Shown: positions 12,632 to 26,125, numbered from the stretch's first letter. The stretch is 64,000 nucleotides of DNA from Piromyces finnis (GCA_002104945.1 MCFH01000065.1:124001-188000), one strand, 5' to 3'. Made by a program: numbers and translations. Notes: generated from the sequence alone by a model not told the origin.

Positions 12632-13472
12632 GTAATAATACAAGTAATAATAATAATAATAATAATAATAATACATTTTCGTTATTATTAATAAATAAAA
12701 ATGCCAAAAAAAAAAAAATACATTATAAATAAAATAAAAATATATGATTTTTATAAATATTATTTTCAACTTAGAATATAATAAAGAAAACATAACACCA
12801 CCACCTAATAATGTCAAGGTCAGTGTAATTATTCCAGCCTATAATTTAGAAAAAAGAATAGGTAGATGTATTGAATCAGCATTAAATCAAACTTTAAAGG
12901 ATATTGAAGTAATAGTCATTGATGATAAATCTACAGATTCAACAAAATTAGTCATAAAAGAATATGAAGAAATGGATAATAGAGTAAAACCGATCTATTC
13001 AGAAACAAATAATGGAGCAGGATATTCAAGAAATATGGGAATTGAAAAAGCAAAGGGTGAATTTGTTGGGTTTATTGATGGAGATGATTTTGTAGATTCA
13101 GGGTGGTTTGAGTATTTATATAGTAATGGACAAGATATGGATATCGTTCGTGGTATACGAGTAATTCATGATTTTAGTGAAAAATTTAGAAAATCTAGAA
13201 TAAAACCTTATGGTTGTATGATACCTACTATCATTAGAAAAGAATTTTTAACAAAACATAACCTTAAATTTCCTGTATCTAAAGAAAAAGGAGAAGATTC
13301 AATATTTAGAGCAAGTATTAGAAGAGAAAATCCAAAACAAGTATATGCACCGGATAATGGAATTTATTATCATTATGACAAAAGGGAAGGATCTTTAAGT
13401 AATTATAGTAAATTAAGAAAAGTAAATAGAAAAAATGTATCACCATCACTTTTAAATAAAGCATCACCTTAA
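11780..13472 (+). CDS. Family 2 glycosyltransferase, type II membrane protein, five exons
   Basis: Exons 11780-11903, 12060-12128, 12215-12283, 12514-12582 and 12775-13472 join in frame to give 342 aa. All introns are phase 1, with GTAAG donors and TAG acceptors. Residues 8-20 are a membrane anchor (LTIIISIIIILFL) after a basic N-terminus, giving a Golgi-type topology. Exons 2-4 encode a polar Asn-rich stem. The GT2 domain starts at VSVIIPAYN (about residue 126) with VIDDKSTD for nucleotide binding and the DGDD metal motif at about 212-215. It is expected to transfer a sugar from a nucleotide sugar in the secretory pathway; donor and acceptor are unknown. The GT domain resembles bacterial WcaA-type enzymes, so gene transfer is possible. 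The ATG at 11780 was chosen because the nearby upstream in-frame codon is TTG. C-terminal residues past the catalytic core are short. Confidence 0.82.
12185..12590 (+). repeat. Tandem exon duplication inside the glycosyltransferase gene
   Basis: Exons 3 (12215-12283) and 4 (12514-12582) are both 69 nt and nearly identical (DKENIIFDDN and DKENIVFDDN starts, each ending with an HFSNNNTK stretch). The upstream intron sequence is shared too (ATATGATTTTTATAAATATTATTTTCAATTTAG split over more than one line), as is the GGTAAGGA donor. The same intron end precedes exon 5, whose first codons EYNKENI still resemble the repeat. This shows duplication of an intron-plus-exon unit. Confidence 0.85.
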
Positions 13473-14925
13473 TTCTATTAATTCTATGTATTATTTGTAT
13501 TATTCATAAAGAAAGTATTATTAGAAAAAAAAAATATTATTAATTTCAAAACACATTATTAAAATAGAAATGAGAAAAAAAGAAAAAAAAAAAGCAGTTA
13601 CTAGAATTATTTTTTTTACATTAACTATTAGTCTTTATATATTTTTTTTATTTTTATAAAAGTTTTTAAAAACAATAAATAAATAATCTGACCAAAAAAT
13701 AAATATAAATTAAATGAATTACTTTTTTTTTTTCAATCCCAAAAAAATATTAAAGTGAAAATATTCATATAAATATTTTGGATGATATTTTTTTTTATAA
13801 ACATTAGCATCATTTTTCTATTCACATTTTTTATAATTTTTACATGTCTGTCTTCATTAAAGAAAAACTTTCGTATTCTCTTTATGAACATCTGTTCCAT
13901 AATCAATAAATGTATTTATATTTATATATTATTTTCATAATCGTATTGACAAACTGTCATCAAAAATAATAAAATTAATAACTGACCATTTTTATTTTAA
14001 TCGTTTCTATTTTCATTATTATTCTTTCGCTCAGTACTCATAGGAAATTTTTCTCTGTATTAAATTTATTATAAATTTCTTACAAATTACAATTTTCTAA
14101 TTTTTAAAATCATTATTTTTTTTTTCTTTAAATAATTAATTATAAATAAATCACTTTGTTTCATAGTCTATTTTGTATTCATATTCTTATAAATAGTAAG
14201 GAACAATATCTTTTTAATTCAGTATTATTATCTTCAAAGTCATTCTTTCTTACATATCTTAAATTTAAAGTTTTTTTATGGAGAATTAATATCTATTAAA
14301 TACTGAAATATAAACATTGGTATATCAAAATTTCAAAAAAAGAAAAAAAATGTTTTTTATTTAATTCTTAAACTAGTACATTGTCATTTCCAATAATAAT
14401 TATGTTTATGAAAGTTTTATCTATCTAAGAATTTAAAATATGTTTCTTTTTTTTTTTTAAAAAAAAAAAAATTTCAATAACAAAAATTTTATAGAATAAT
14501 AATTTTAATAATAATAAAATAAACAAAATATATTTATTATTTATTATAGAAATCAAACTTATTTTTAATAAAAGATTTAAGTAGAATTATATTAAAATAA
14601 AAAACAACCCTTTTTTTTTATTTATTTTATTTTATTTTGTAGACATTGATTTTTATTATGCGAACAACTTCATTAAAATGTGTATATAATATATATAATA
14701 TAGTTTTCAGATATAGAATAGTTTGAAAAGGCTAAAGTGGAAAAAAAAAAAGTTCTCTTTAATTAATGTTGATAGATTTATTTGAGAAATGAAATACATG
14801 ATATATATATATAGGACTTTTTCGCTCAACTTTTTTGATAATCATTTTATCCTTTTTTTTTAATAAATATTAAGAATTATTTTATCGCTTCGAAATAAAA
14901 GTTAAACCATTTTATAACAATATTT
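13473..14925. other. Intergenic with a possible ankyrin relic on the minus strand
   Basis: AT-rich. On the minus strand near 13930-13840 a short stretch reads like FIDYGTDVHKENTK, which resembles an ankyrin repeat end, and further weak pieces occur up to about 14300, with no sustained frame. I treat it as a possible old relic only. Confidence 0.3.
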
Positions 14926-15170
14926 TTTTACGTTCCTTCTTGGAGGAATTTTAGAATTACAAATCAAAAAAAAAAAAAATAGAATAAAAATCATTGGAAT
15001 GAACAGTTTTACAGTTTATCAAGGTTTCATGATAAAAGATCCCATATGGATTTTCTTATTATAAACAATCCTTATTATTTGTAGCTCTTTGTTAAGTAGG
15101 TCACACCTAATATCATCAGGAGCACTAACATCATACCAATATGACAAAGGAACCTCCTTACACTAGTAAT
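14926..15170 (+). mobile_element. Old LINE relic, 3' part
   Basis: The sequence aligns by eye with the 3' part of the LINE copy at 52740-53000. Shared landmarks in order are the ACGTTCCTTCTTGGAGGAA region, GAACAGTTTTACAGTTTATCA, AACAATCCTTATTATTTGTAGCTC, and ACCAATATGACAAAGGAAC near the end. Divergence is far higher than among the copies at 51-60 kb, so this insertion is older. No open frame survives. Confidence 0.65.
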
Positions 15171-15299
15171 GCATTATGAAATTAATTTTAATAATAGTTA
15201 TTTAACTTTTAAATATAAAGTAAAAAGTATACTTTTAATAATAATTTTTTTTTAAAAAAAAAAAAAAAAAAAGGAATAATATGTATATTATATGTATTA

Positions 15300-15560
15300 T
15301 TATATGAAGAACATTCTAAAAAAAAAAAAAATTCATTGATGAAAAGATTATTCATCATTTTCATAACATGGACAAACACAATGACAGTCAGGAGTAACTT
15401 TATTACTAGCAACAATAGTTCTTTACCTCAACAAATACTGGATAATCCAAATCTACCTAGGCTAATAAGCATAGGTTGATTTGAATTAACATTTGAAACA
15501 TTAATCACTTCATTTCGATGGTATATTAAAAGAATTATCCTTTTATAAATGGTCAAATTT
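15300..15560 (-). mobile_element. Old LINE relic, zinc-finger region, inverted
   Basis: It matches the minus-oriented LINE copies over the zinc-finger part: GAACATTCTA at about 15308, the AAAAGATTATTCATCATTTTC segment, then CAGTCAGGAGTAACTTTATTACTAGCAA split across 15386-15410, compared with the same words near 56040-56090. It faces the relic at 14926-15170. It is diverged and broken by an A tract. Confidence 0.65.
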
Positions 15561-15569
15561 AGAATATTT

Positions 15570-16172
15570 CTTTATCCTTTTGGTAATAACATTTACTATA
15601 TATATATATTATATTTTTTATTCTTTTTAAAATCAAAAAGGTATTTTTTTTTTTTAAAATTTTTTTATTTAAAATATAATTTTTTATTTTATGTAATTTT
15701 ATAATATTTGAATTTTATATTTTTATTATTAATATAATTTCAATTAATAGTTATATATACTTTTCATTCAAAAATATATAAAGAGTATTGTTTAATGTGT
15801 ATTATATTGTATTATTGTGTATTGTATATATTATATTCAGGGTTTTTTTTATATATACGATTTTTTTATCCATTCATTTTAGCAAATTTACAAAACTATT
15901 TTGTTTAATTATTAATTATAATTAATACAAAATTATAAGATTGAATAAAACATGATGCTATATATTTTATAAAATATATAATATAGAATTATTCAATGAT
16001 TTTGTATAAATATTGCTTTTTTTTTAAAAAAAAATAATTATTATATTATTTGAGATGTAATAAAAATAATGATATTAAATATATTTAAGATGTTAGAGAT
16101 ATTTAATCATTATAAATATTTAAAAATATCTTAAATATATTTTTTGATAATAGGATATAATATGTTTACTTC

Positions 16173-16205
<33 letters not shown>

Positions 16206-16235
16206 TATTAAATTTAGAAAATAAAGTTTTTAAAT
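15570..16235. other. Intergenic, AT-rich
   Basis: No gene seen. It includes TA-rich runs and an imperfect inverted repeat near 16079-16140 (AAATATATTTAAGAT against ATCTTAAATATATTT) downstream of the amide hydrolase stop, which may form a transcript-end hairpin. Confidence 0.45.
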
Positions 16236-17480
16236 TTAATTATCATATTCAACTTCAGTTTTTTCATCATCAGAGTTATCGTCAGCAGAATCTTCTCCAA
16301 TAATTTCATCATCATCAACAGAAATAGTAATAGTTTCATCATCAGAATCAGAATAATCATTGTCCTTGTCAATATTTAATTTAATATTATAACCTTGTTC
16401 GAAATTAGATCTTAAATAATAGGTGGCTTCAAGATTTTTTTGATCATAAACAATACTCCATTGAGTATACATTCCTTGAGATGAAGCCTTGAGAGTGTCT
16501 CTAACGTTTTCAGCATTCATATTTGGATTTTCAGACATCATGGCTTCAATAATTTCTAATCTTTTATCTTCTTCATATTGACCAAGATTATTCATTCCCT
16601 CAGCAAGATAATGGTTAGTCATGACTTTTGTTTCAGTAATCATCATTTTATCTTCGTAGTATTCAACACTAACAGCCTTTCCATTACTATCAGAAATTAA
16701 ATAATGAATGTTAATACCAAAAGATGGATGATAGTTTGTTTTCTTTAAAATCTCAAGAGCTTCATCAACATTTGCAGCCTTATCTAATAAAACACGAACA
16801 ATTGGTAAAGTAGTTAAATTATAGTTATTTTCAACATTTTGTTCAACTATTTCAACATCTGGAAGCATGTTGACAGAAATACTTAAACCCTTTTCATTTA
16901 AACCATCTACTGGAGTATATAATGAAATAATTCTTAATATATCATCTGGTATTGATAATGATACTGTTTGATTAAAAATATAATTCCTTATTAGATCCTC
17001 ATATGTTAGTAAATCAGCAATCCAACCAATAAAATTGGTATTTACTGTTGATATAGAAGAATAACTATTATCAGGATAATTAGTCAAAATTACTGTGTTA
17101 CTACCAAAAAAGTCAAAATTTTTTCCGAAATAAAAACCATCACCGGATTCATTTGGAGTTTGGAAAGCTGAACATGCCATATTTTCGTTGTTAATAAAGA
17201 AAGTTGTGTCATTTTGGTAGCCATGGAATTTCAACATATAATTTATAAATTCAATATCATTGTTAAATCCTTTAACCTTAAGTAAAGAATCTATACCATC
17301 GTCACCTCTAAATTCAGTTATCTTTAAAAAATCATTTACAACTTGTAACTCTTCGGTTGGTTCAAGTTGTTGAATAGATCCAGATTCAGTAGTTTCTTCT
17401 TGAATTTCAATTGGAGAAGATAATACAAGAGAAACACAGATGATGAAAGAAAAAATAATTTGTAAATTCTTAAAATACAT
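16236..17480 (-). CDS. Secreted linear amide C-N hydrolase (choloylglycine hydrolase-like, Ntn fold)
   Basis: The single-exon gene encodes 414 aa. Residues 1-21 form a signal peptide (MYFKNLQIIF then a hydrophobic core). A propeptide-like segment of about 80 aa follows. The mature enzyme would begin at Cys103 in NMACSAFQT, the expected N-terminal nucleophile. GDGFYFGKNFDF (113-124) is the family's G-R/K-NFD substrate-site motif. The family cleaves non-peptide amide bonds, for example in bile-salt conjugates, penicillin V or N-acyl amino compounds. The substrate here cannot be told. The last 45 residues are a strongly acidic Asp/Glu tail that I do not associate with bacterial relatives. Close relatives are expected in gut Firmicutes, so horizontal transfer is likely (inference). 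It is alone on its strand, with a poly-T/A-rich leader region upstream. Confidence 0.78.
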   Translation of the reverse strand: MYFKNLQIIFSFIICVSLVLSSPIEIQEETTESGSIQQLEPTEELQVVNDFLKITEFRGDDGIDSLLKVKGFNNDIEFINYMLKFHGYQNDTTFFINNENMACSAFQTPNESGDGFYFGKNFDFFGSNTVILTNYPDNSYSSISTVNTNFIGWIADLLTYEDLIRNYIFNQTVSLSIPDDILRIISLYTPVDGLNEKGLSISVNMLPDVEIVEQNVENNYNLTTLPIVRVLLDKAANVDEALEILKKTNYHPSFGINIHYLISDSNGKAVSVEYYEDKMMITETKVMTNHYLAEGMNNLGQYEEDKRLEIIEAMMSENPNMNAENVRDTLKASSQGMYTQWSIVYDQKNLEATYYLRSNFEQGYNIKLNIDKDNDYSDSDDETITISVDDDEIIGEDSADDNSDDEKTEVEYDN

Positions 17481-18345
17481 TTTTTAAAAATAATTAATAT
17501 TATTTATATAATAAATTTAAAATAATATTAGATATAAAATATTAATAAATATTTTATATATTTTATTTTTTTTTTCTTTTTTTTTTTAGTTTCTAATTTA
17601 AAAAGGTAATATTAGTTCTTTTTATACATTGTGGAAAATACACAATAATATTAATATTTAATTTGGCATAATTAAATTAAATTAAATTAAAAATAATATA
17701 TGGATAATCTTTATCATTAATATTCTTTTTTTTTTTTAAAAAAAAAAAGAGTACAAGATGCAATGTGAATTTTTATATTATTTTTAATATAAATAATATA
17801 TTATAAAATTGAAGTAACTTTTTATTGATTATGACATAATTATCTTTTTTGTATATTATATGTTTTAAGGAAAAATTAATAAAAGTAACTTTACTAAATA
17901 TGAAACAAATAATAATTAGAATAATAATAATAATAATAATAATACAATTAAAAAATAACGGTACGTAATATCAAAAATTTTATTATGAAATACTGAAGAA
18001 GGATAATGATTTTAAAAATTAACTTGTAAAAATATATAATAAAAAATATATAATTTATAATAATTAATAAGAAAAGTATAAAAGTGTGTATAAATGTATA
18101 AATATTATAATAATTAATAGTAACATTAATAAATATTAATTATTTTTTTTATGTTATAATTAACCTTATTATTAATTAAACTTTTTATTCTGTTGAATTG
18201 TCTCCCACATAATAGTCAATTAGTCATTTTTGTAGTTTTGTCGTAAAAGACACAAAAAATGGGTAATTCCTACATGATTCAGATGAACAAAAGAAGGTTG
18301 TATATGAATCATTCAAATCATTCAGTAAATATGGTTTCTTTAGCA
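17481..18345. other. Intergenic, AT-rich
   Basis: Contains the upstream region of the amide hydrolase (reading left), short AATT-repeat stretches near 17670-17690 and a TAA run at 17918-17942. No gene recognised. Confidence 0.45.
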
Positions 18346-18645
18346 ATAATGCCTTTTTTTTTATTATTTTCAATTAACTAGAATTTTTAATAATGTCATT
18401 ATCAAGAAATATTGATGAATGTATGAATGTAAAAGAAAAAATAGAGTTATAAAGAATAATAGGAGTAAAGAATATAAAAAATTGGTCTATTGCTGGTCAT
18501 TTTCTTGGAGGAGCTATGGCATGTTATTTTGTTAATAGTTATAGAGGATAAATTAATGATTTAGTTTTATTTATTGCTGCTTTACATTGTATTAAAACTG
18601 TATATTTATTATTAATAGTAACTTCAAATGATAAAGTATTATAAT
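18346..18645 (+). pseudogene. Decayed alpha/beta hydrolase (hydrolase_5-like)
   Basis: The frame around 18466-18645 reads NIKNWSIAGHFLGGAMACYF, then (after an in-frame TAA) INDLVLFIAALHC and LLLIVTSNDKVL. This follows the family order W-x-I-GGHSLGGAMA-xxY, I-x-GLVLLAA, and V-x-x-I-x-GSxDGVL. The nucleophile elbow GHSLGG has become GHFLGG, so the catalytic Ser is lost (TCT or AGT to TTT). Further stops sit upstream (near 18449) and at the end. An upstream piece like LAIMPF at about 18340 may belong to it in another frame. It is a clear pseudogene. Confidence 0.6.
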
Positions 18646-19097
18646 GAGAAAAATATAATTATGAGAAGAATTTATTATTTATTCTACGTGCTACTGAAAG
18701 ACTAAGAGAAAAAAAAAGATTTTTATATATATTAGTTTGTATAAATTTTATGATTTTCTAATGGTCATTTGATTTTACATTACATTTCATATCATGACTA
18801 TTTTGAAATGAAATATTAATTTTTTTTATTTTCTTTTTAGATATTGATGGTACTTTTATTTATTAATATTATAAACTTATTAAAATACATTATATAATAA
18901 AAATTAAATATAAAAATTATAATGAAACATAATTTAAAAATAAGGACGAAACAGCTTCTAAATTTGTTCATTCCTTGACAATAATTCCTTATTGATTTTT
19001 ATTACCATTTGAATTTGTGTCAGAATTTCTTTCTTACTTTATCCTTTCAACATCAACGTTCCAAGCAACGATTAACAACAACAACAACAACAACAAC

Positions 19098-19154
<57 letters not shown>

Positions 19155-19180
19155 TAGAATAATAATAATAATAATAATTA

Positions 19181-19223
<43 letters not shown>

Positions 19224-19846
19224 TAGAATAATAATAATAATAATAATAATAATAGTGACTTTCTATTTTTATTTTTTGAAGTATTTAATGTTAAAGTATG
19301 ATAAATAGTTTAAAGAATGTTTATCATAATATTAAAAATAATATCATTATATGAAGAATAAAATTTAATAATTACTATCGTTGACTATTTTTAAAAATAG
19401 CGTTATTTAAGAAAATAAATATTTTATCTTTATAAAATACTTTAATAAAGTTAACTAAAGAAAAAAATATATATTAGTGTTTTAGCGTCCAATAGAAAAG
19501 AAAAATGAATGTTAACTATTGGGTTTATTAAGAATAAATTGATTATATATAAATATATTTTCTTCTAAATTCTCATAATGTTAGACCTAAGTTTTCTACA
19601 AAAGGATTGTTTTATTTCCGAATATTTTGTTTTATTTTTTCATTAATAAGGTATAGGTGTCTATAAGAAATTTTGTAGTTTTTTATTAGATGGATATGTA
19701 AAAACAAAGTAAATAACAGACCAAATAGGATAAAATTATTTAGTAACCTTTTAATAAATTATTATAAATTATAAATTTAATTAATTTAATAATTAAATTT
19801 TTAAAATATAAACAGTATATTTAATATTATTTATACTTTAAAAATA
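18646..19846. other. Intergenic with CAA/TAA microsatellite
   Basis: AT-rich. From 19074 to 19254 an ACA run passes into a long TAA run with TTAGAA interruptions. A nearby open frame is only the translation of this repeat (Thr then Ile runs). No gene seen. Confidence 0.55.
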
Positions 19847-20408
19847 ATGAATAGAAAAATAGAAGTAGGAAATGCTATACCAGATCTTATTAAGAGCAAT
19901 GACATTAGTATATTAGAGCAGTATATTGATTTAAATGAAATATCATTAAAATGATTTAATAATCAAAGTTTTGATTTATTAATATATTCAATTGAGAATG
20001 GTTGTTCCGATGAAATGATAAAGTTTATTGTTAGTCAATGCCAATATGAATCTTTTAATTTTTGTATTATTAATAATGATAATTGGATATGCCCTCTTTT
20101 TTTTTTTTTTGGCAATTAGAAGAAATAATTTTAAAATAGCTAATTATTTATTAAAAGAAGGTGTTGATATTAATTTTTCAGGCAATTCAATTATTAGTCA
20201 TTTAAATAGGTTAGATTTATTAAATAATAAGAATTTGAATTATATTTTAAATCATGGTTTTACTATCAAAGATATCAATCCTGATTTAATTGAGGATTTT
20301 TCAAATAATTCTAAAATTGATTTTCTGGAAATCATTTTTAATCACTTTATATATACTAATTCATTTATCCTATATTTATTGAAATTATATAAGAATAAAA
20401 CACCACGC
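19847..20408 (+). pseudogene. Decayed ankyrin-repeat gene
   Basis: The ATG at 19847 opens MNRKIEVGNAIPDLIKSND, hits an in-frame TGA (19951-19953), and continues in the same frame with FDLLIYSIENGCSDEMIKFI. At the T tract 20097-20110 the frame shifts and resumes as AIRRNNFKIANYLLKEGVDI, a textbook ankyrin repeat, followed by LNYILNHGFTIKDIN and related units. The parts in order match the short ankyrin proteins expanded in anaerobic fungi. The T tract likely grew by slippage. The extension to 20528 is Lys-rich and does not look like the family. Confidence 0.6.
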
Positions 20409-20789
20409 AATGATTGGATTTGCAAAAAGAATAACAATGTAATATATAAATGGAAACACAAAGTTATATACAAAAAAAAAAAAAAAGGAGAATATATCAA
20501 ATATATTATTATATATAAAATAATATAAATGCATTCATAAAAAGAAATAAATAAATTTCTAGAAAAAAAAAAAAAAAGGATCTACATGATGCTTACAAAA
20601 TTAATCGAATATTTTCTTTTATGAGGTATAAAAAAAATTTTTTTTTCTTGGAAATTTTTAAGGTAAATTTATAAAAATTTTGAAAAGCATATAGAAACTA
20701 CTTCTATATATTGTATAAGTGATATAGTATAATACTATAATACTAATGGTCATATTGAAAATATTAAAAAAATAATAATAATAATAAAA

Positions 20790-21453
20790 ATGAAATTTTA
20801 TATTTTTTTTTTTTTTGGCATTTTATTGTTATTAAGTGACATAATATGTACAAAAGGAATTTCAGAAGAAGAAATTGAAAAAGGAAAGAATAAAGTGATT
20901 GAAAAAAATATATGATTTATATGGAGGAATTACATTTTATATTTCCTTACATGAAAAAATAAATGAAAATATTTTAGAATATTTTGTTATCCAAACTGCT
21001 TATGGTTATGATATTCAATCATTATATTGCTATTTTTATTATAACATCAAAACCTCTGAAGTCAATAAATCCTATTATGAAGGTATTCCTAATACTTTAA
21101 TGGGTAACATGTATGAAAGGTATTCTGATGATGTTATTGATCCATTTGATGCAAAAGAATTAGTAATTAATCTTAATAGGATCTTATATAATAACACCTA
21201 CACTTTAGACTTTAATAAAATTGCCTTTGAAGATTATTCAATTGATAGGGAAAAATTTGTTCGTATAACAAATCTACCATTTCCTGATGGTTATCATGTA
21301 ATAACTGCTGAAAAACAATATACCTTAGCTGATGCTAATTGGGTTGAAGTTACCTTTAAGCTTTTGAAGGCTAAAAGTTTTCTTTATGGAGTATACTCTA
21401 AAAGAGATATTTTACATGAATATATAAATGCTTATCACTATGTTAGAAAATAA
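20790..21453 (+). pseudogene. Secreted protein of unknown function with one frameshift
   Basis: The ATG at 20790 encodes a signal peptide (MKFYIFFFFGILLLLSDIICT) and about 18 more residues, then runs into TGA at about 20912. The next frame is open from 20899 to 21453 and reads through DLYGGITFYISLHE, with clean codons and a Tyr/Phe-rich globular composition. Dropping one A from the seven-A run at about 20903-20909 joins the two parts into about 220 aa. No intron with proper sites restores the frame. It is either a recent pseudogene or an assembly indel in a homopolymer. I do not recognise the domain. It has one internal Cys and no membrane segment after the signal. Confidence 0.5.

Positions 21454-24467
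<3,014 letters not shown>

Positions 24468-24502
<35 letters not shown>
24468..24502. repeat. Poly-A tract just upstream of the CBM1 gene
   Basis: About 33 consecutive A residues end 28 nt before the start codon. It probably lies in the promoter or 5' leader. Long A tracts close to start codons recur in this window. Confidence 0.7.
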
Positions 24503-24503
<1 letters not shown>

Positions 24504-24529
24504 ATATATTTAATTAAATAATTGTAGAA

Positions 24530-26125
24530 ATGGAATTTAAACTTTATTTAATTTCAGCAGTTTTAGTTTTTTTCAATTCTCTAAGTAATGGTAAACCTTC
24601 AAGTACCACAACTACAGCTGTAGTTTCTTCACTTGAACCATGTAGAATTTATTCTCTTCCACCATACTACAGAGAAAATTGTACTAAAGATGGTGGTGTA
24701 TACACAACTACCTATACTATGGGTTTATGTGGTAATAATGAAGCTTGTGAATGTCCATACTATACCTGTTTAAATCAAAGTCCAAAAACAACCACCACAA
24801 CTACTACAACTACTACAACTAAAATAACTCCAAAAATAACTCCAACAGTAACTTCTTCACTTGAACCATGTAGAATTTATTCTCTTCCACCATACTACAG
24901 AGAAAATTGTACTAAAGATGGTGGTGTATACACAACTACCTATACTATGGGTTTATGTGGTAATAATGAAGCTTGTGAATGTCCATACTATACCTGTTTA
25001 AATCAAAGTCCAAAAACAACCACCACAACTACTACAACTACTACAACTAAAATAACTCCAAAAATAACTCCAACAGTAACTTCTTCACTTGAACCATGTA
25101 GAATTTATTCTCTTCCACCATACTACAGAGAAAATTGTACTAAAGATGGTGGTGTATACACAACTACCTATACTATGGGTTTATGTGGTAATAATGAAGC
25201 TTGTGAATGTCCATACTATACCTGTTTAAATCAAAGTCCAAAAACAACCACCACAACTACTACAACTACTACAACTAAAATAACTCCAAAAATAACTCCA
25301 ACAGTAACTTCTTCACTTGAACCATGTAGAATTTATTCTCTTCCACCATACTACAGAGAAAATTGTACTAAAGATGGTGGTGTATACACAACTACCTATA
25401 CTATGGGTTTATGTGGTAATAATGAAGCTTGTGAATGTCCATACTATACCTGTTTAAATCAAAGTCCAAAAACAACCACCACAACTACTACAACTACTAC
25501 AACTAAAATAACTCCAACAGTAACTTCTTCACTTGAACCATGTAGAATTTATTCTCTTCCACCATACTACAGAGAAAATTGTACTAAAGATGGTGGTGTA
25601 TACACAACTACCTATACTATGGGTTTATGTGGTAATAATGAAGCCTGTGAATGTCCATACTATACCTGTTTAAATCAAAGTCCAAAAACAACCACTACAA
25701 CTACTAAAATTAAAACCTCTACCCTTCAAAGTTGTAAAACATACACTATGCCACCACACTACAGAGAAAATTGTACTAAAGATGGTGGTATATATACAAA
25801 AACTTATTCTTTGGGTTTATGTAATAAAACTAAAACCTGTAATTGCTCATATTACACCTGTTTAAGAAATACTAAGACCGAAAATTGTGAAAAAGTTACA
25901 GTTACTATAAAGGATAAAACAACCGTAACTATAAAAGAAACCATAAAAGAAACTGTTACAGTCACAAAAACTGTTCAACCACATGCCTCTAATACTAATG
26001 ATGCTACTACTAAATGTGTTAAAAAGTGGGGACAATGCGGTGGTGTTGGATTTAATGGTTCATCATGTTGTGAATCTGGTTTAACTTGTCAAAAAATTAA
26101 TAAATACTATTCTCAATGTATGTAA
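24530..26125 (+). CDS. Secreted CBM1 protein with six copies of a six-cysteine module
   Basis: The single-exon gene encodes 531 aa. Residues 1-21 are a signal peptide. Six modules begin at about residues 34, 110, 186, 262, 334 and 398, each with the spacing C-x12-C-x15-C-x5-C-x-C-x4-C. The first five are practically identical; the sixth is diverged but keeps the spacing. Thr-rich linkers (TTTTT and TKITPKITPT) separate them. A Val/Thr/Lys stretch (about 455-480) leads to a C-terminal CBM1 (495-531): WGQCGGVGF, then YYSQC, with the surface aromatics W, Y and Y expected for cellulose binding. So it should bind crystalline cellulose outside the cell. The repeated module is not one I recognise. 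It is neither a fungal dockerin (CBM10) nor a CBM1. It may be an adhesion or carbohydrate-binding domain. No catalytic domain is present. Confidence 0.85.
   Translation: MEFKLYLISAVLVFFNSLSNGKPSSTTTTAVVSSLEPCRIYSLPPYYRENCTKDGGVYTTTYTMGLCGNNEACECPYYTCLNQSPKTTTTTTTTTTTKITPKITPTVTSSLEPCRIYSLPPYYRENCTKDGGVYTTTYTMGLCGNNEACECPYYTCLNQSPKTTTTTTTTTTTKITPKITPTVTSSLEPCRIYSLPPYYRENCTKDGGVYTTTYTMGLCGNNEACECPYYTCLNQSPKTTTTTTTTTTTKITPKITPTVTSSLEPCRIYSLPPYYRENCTKDGGVYTTTYTMGLCGNNEACECPYYTCLNQSPKTTTTTTTTTTTKITPTVTSSLEPCRIYSLPPYYRENCTKDGGVYTTTYTMGLCGNNEACECPYYTCLNQSPKTTTTTTKIKTSTLQSCKTYTMPPHYRENCTKDGGIYTKTYSLGLCNKTKTCNCSYYTCLRNTKTENCEKVTVTIKDKTTVTIKETIKETVTVTKTVQPHASNTNDATTKCVKKWGQCGGVGFNGSSCCESGLTCQKINKYYSQCM
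24619..25700 (+). repeat. Tandem 228-bp coding repeat, homogenised
   Basis: Repeat starts at 24631, 24859, 25087 and 25315 are exactly 228 bp apart. The next, at 25531, follows after 216 bp because one TPKI unit of 12 bp is missing. Over the compared region I found only a GCT/GCC silent change in copy five. Identity at silent sites means very recent duplication or gene conversion. Confidence 0.9.

Noticed and set aside
12510-12817. Several small frames over the glycosyltransferase introns
   Set aside because: They are shadows of TAA repeats in introns; the exon model explains the region.
24530-26125. Six-cysteine module as fungal dockerin (CBM10)
   Set aside because: The cysteine spacing and the lack of the dockerin's Gly-Tyr-x-Cys-Cys and Trp pattern do not fit.
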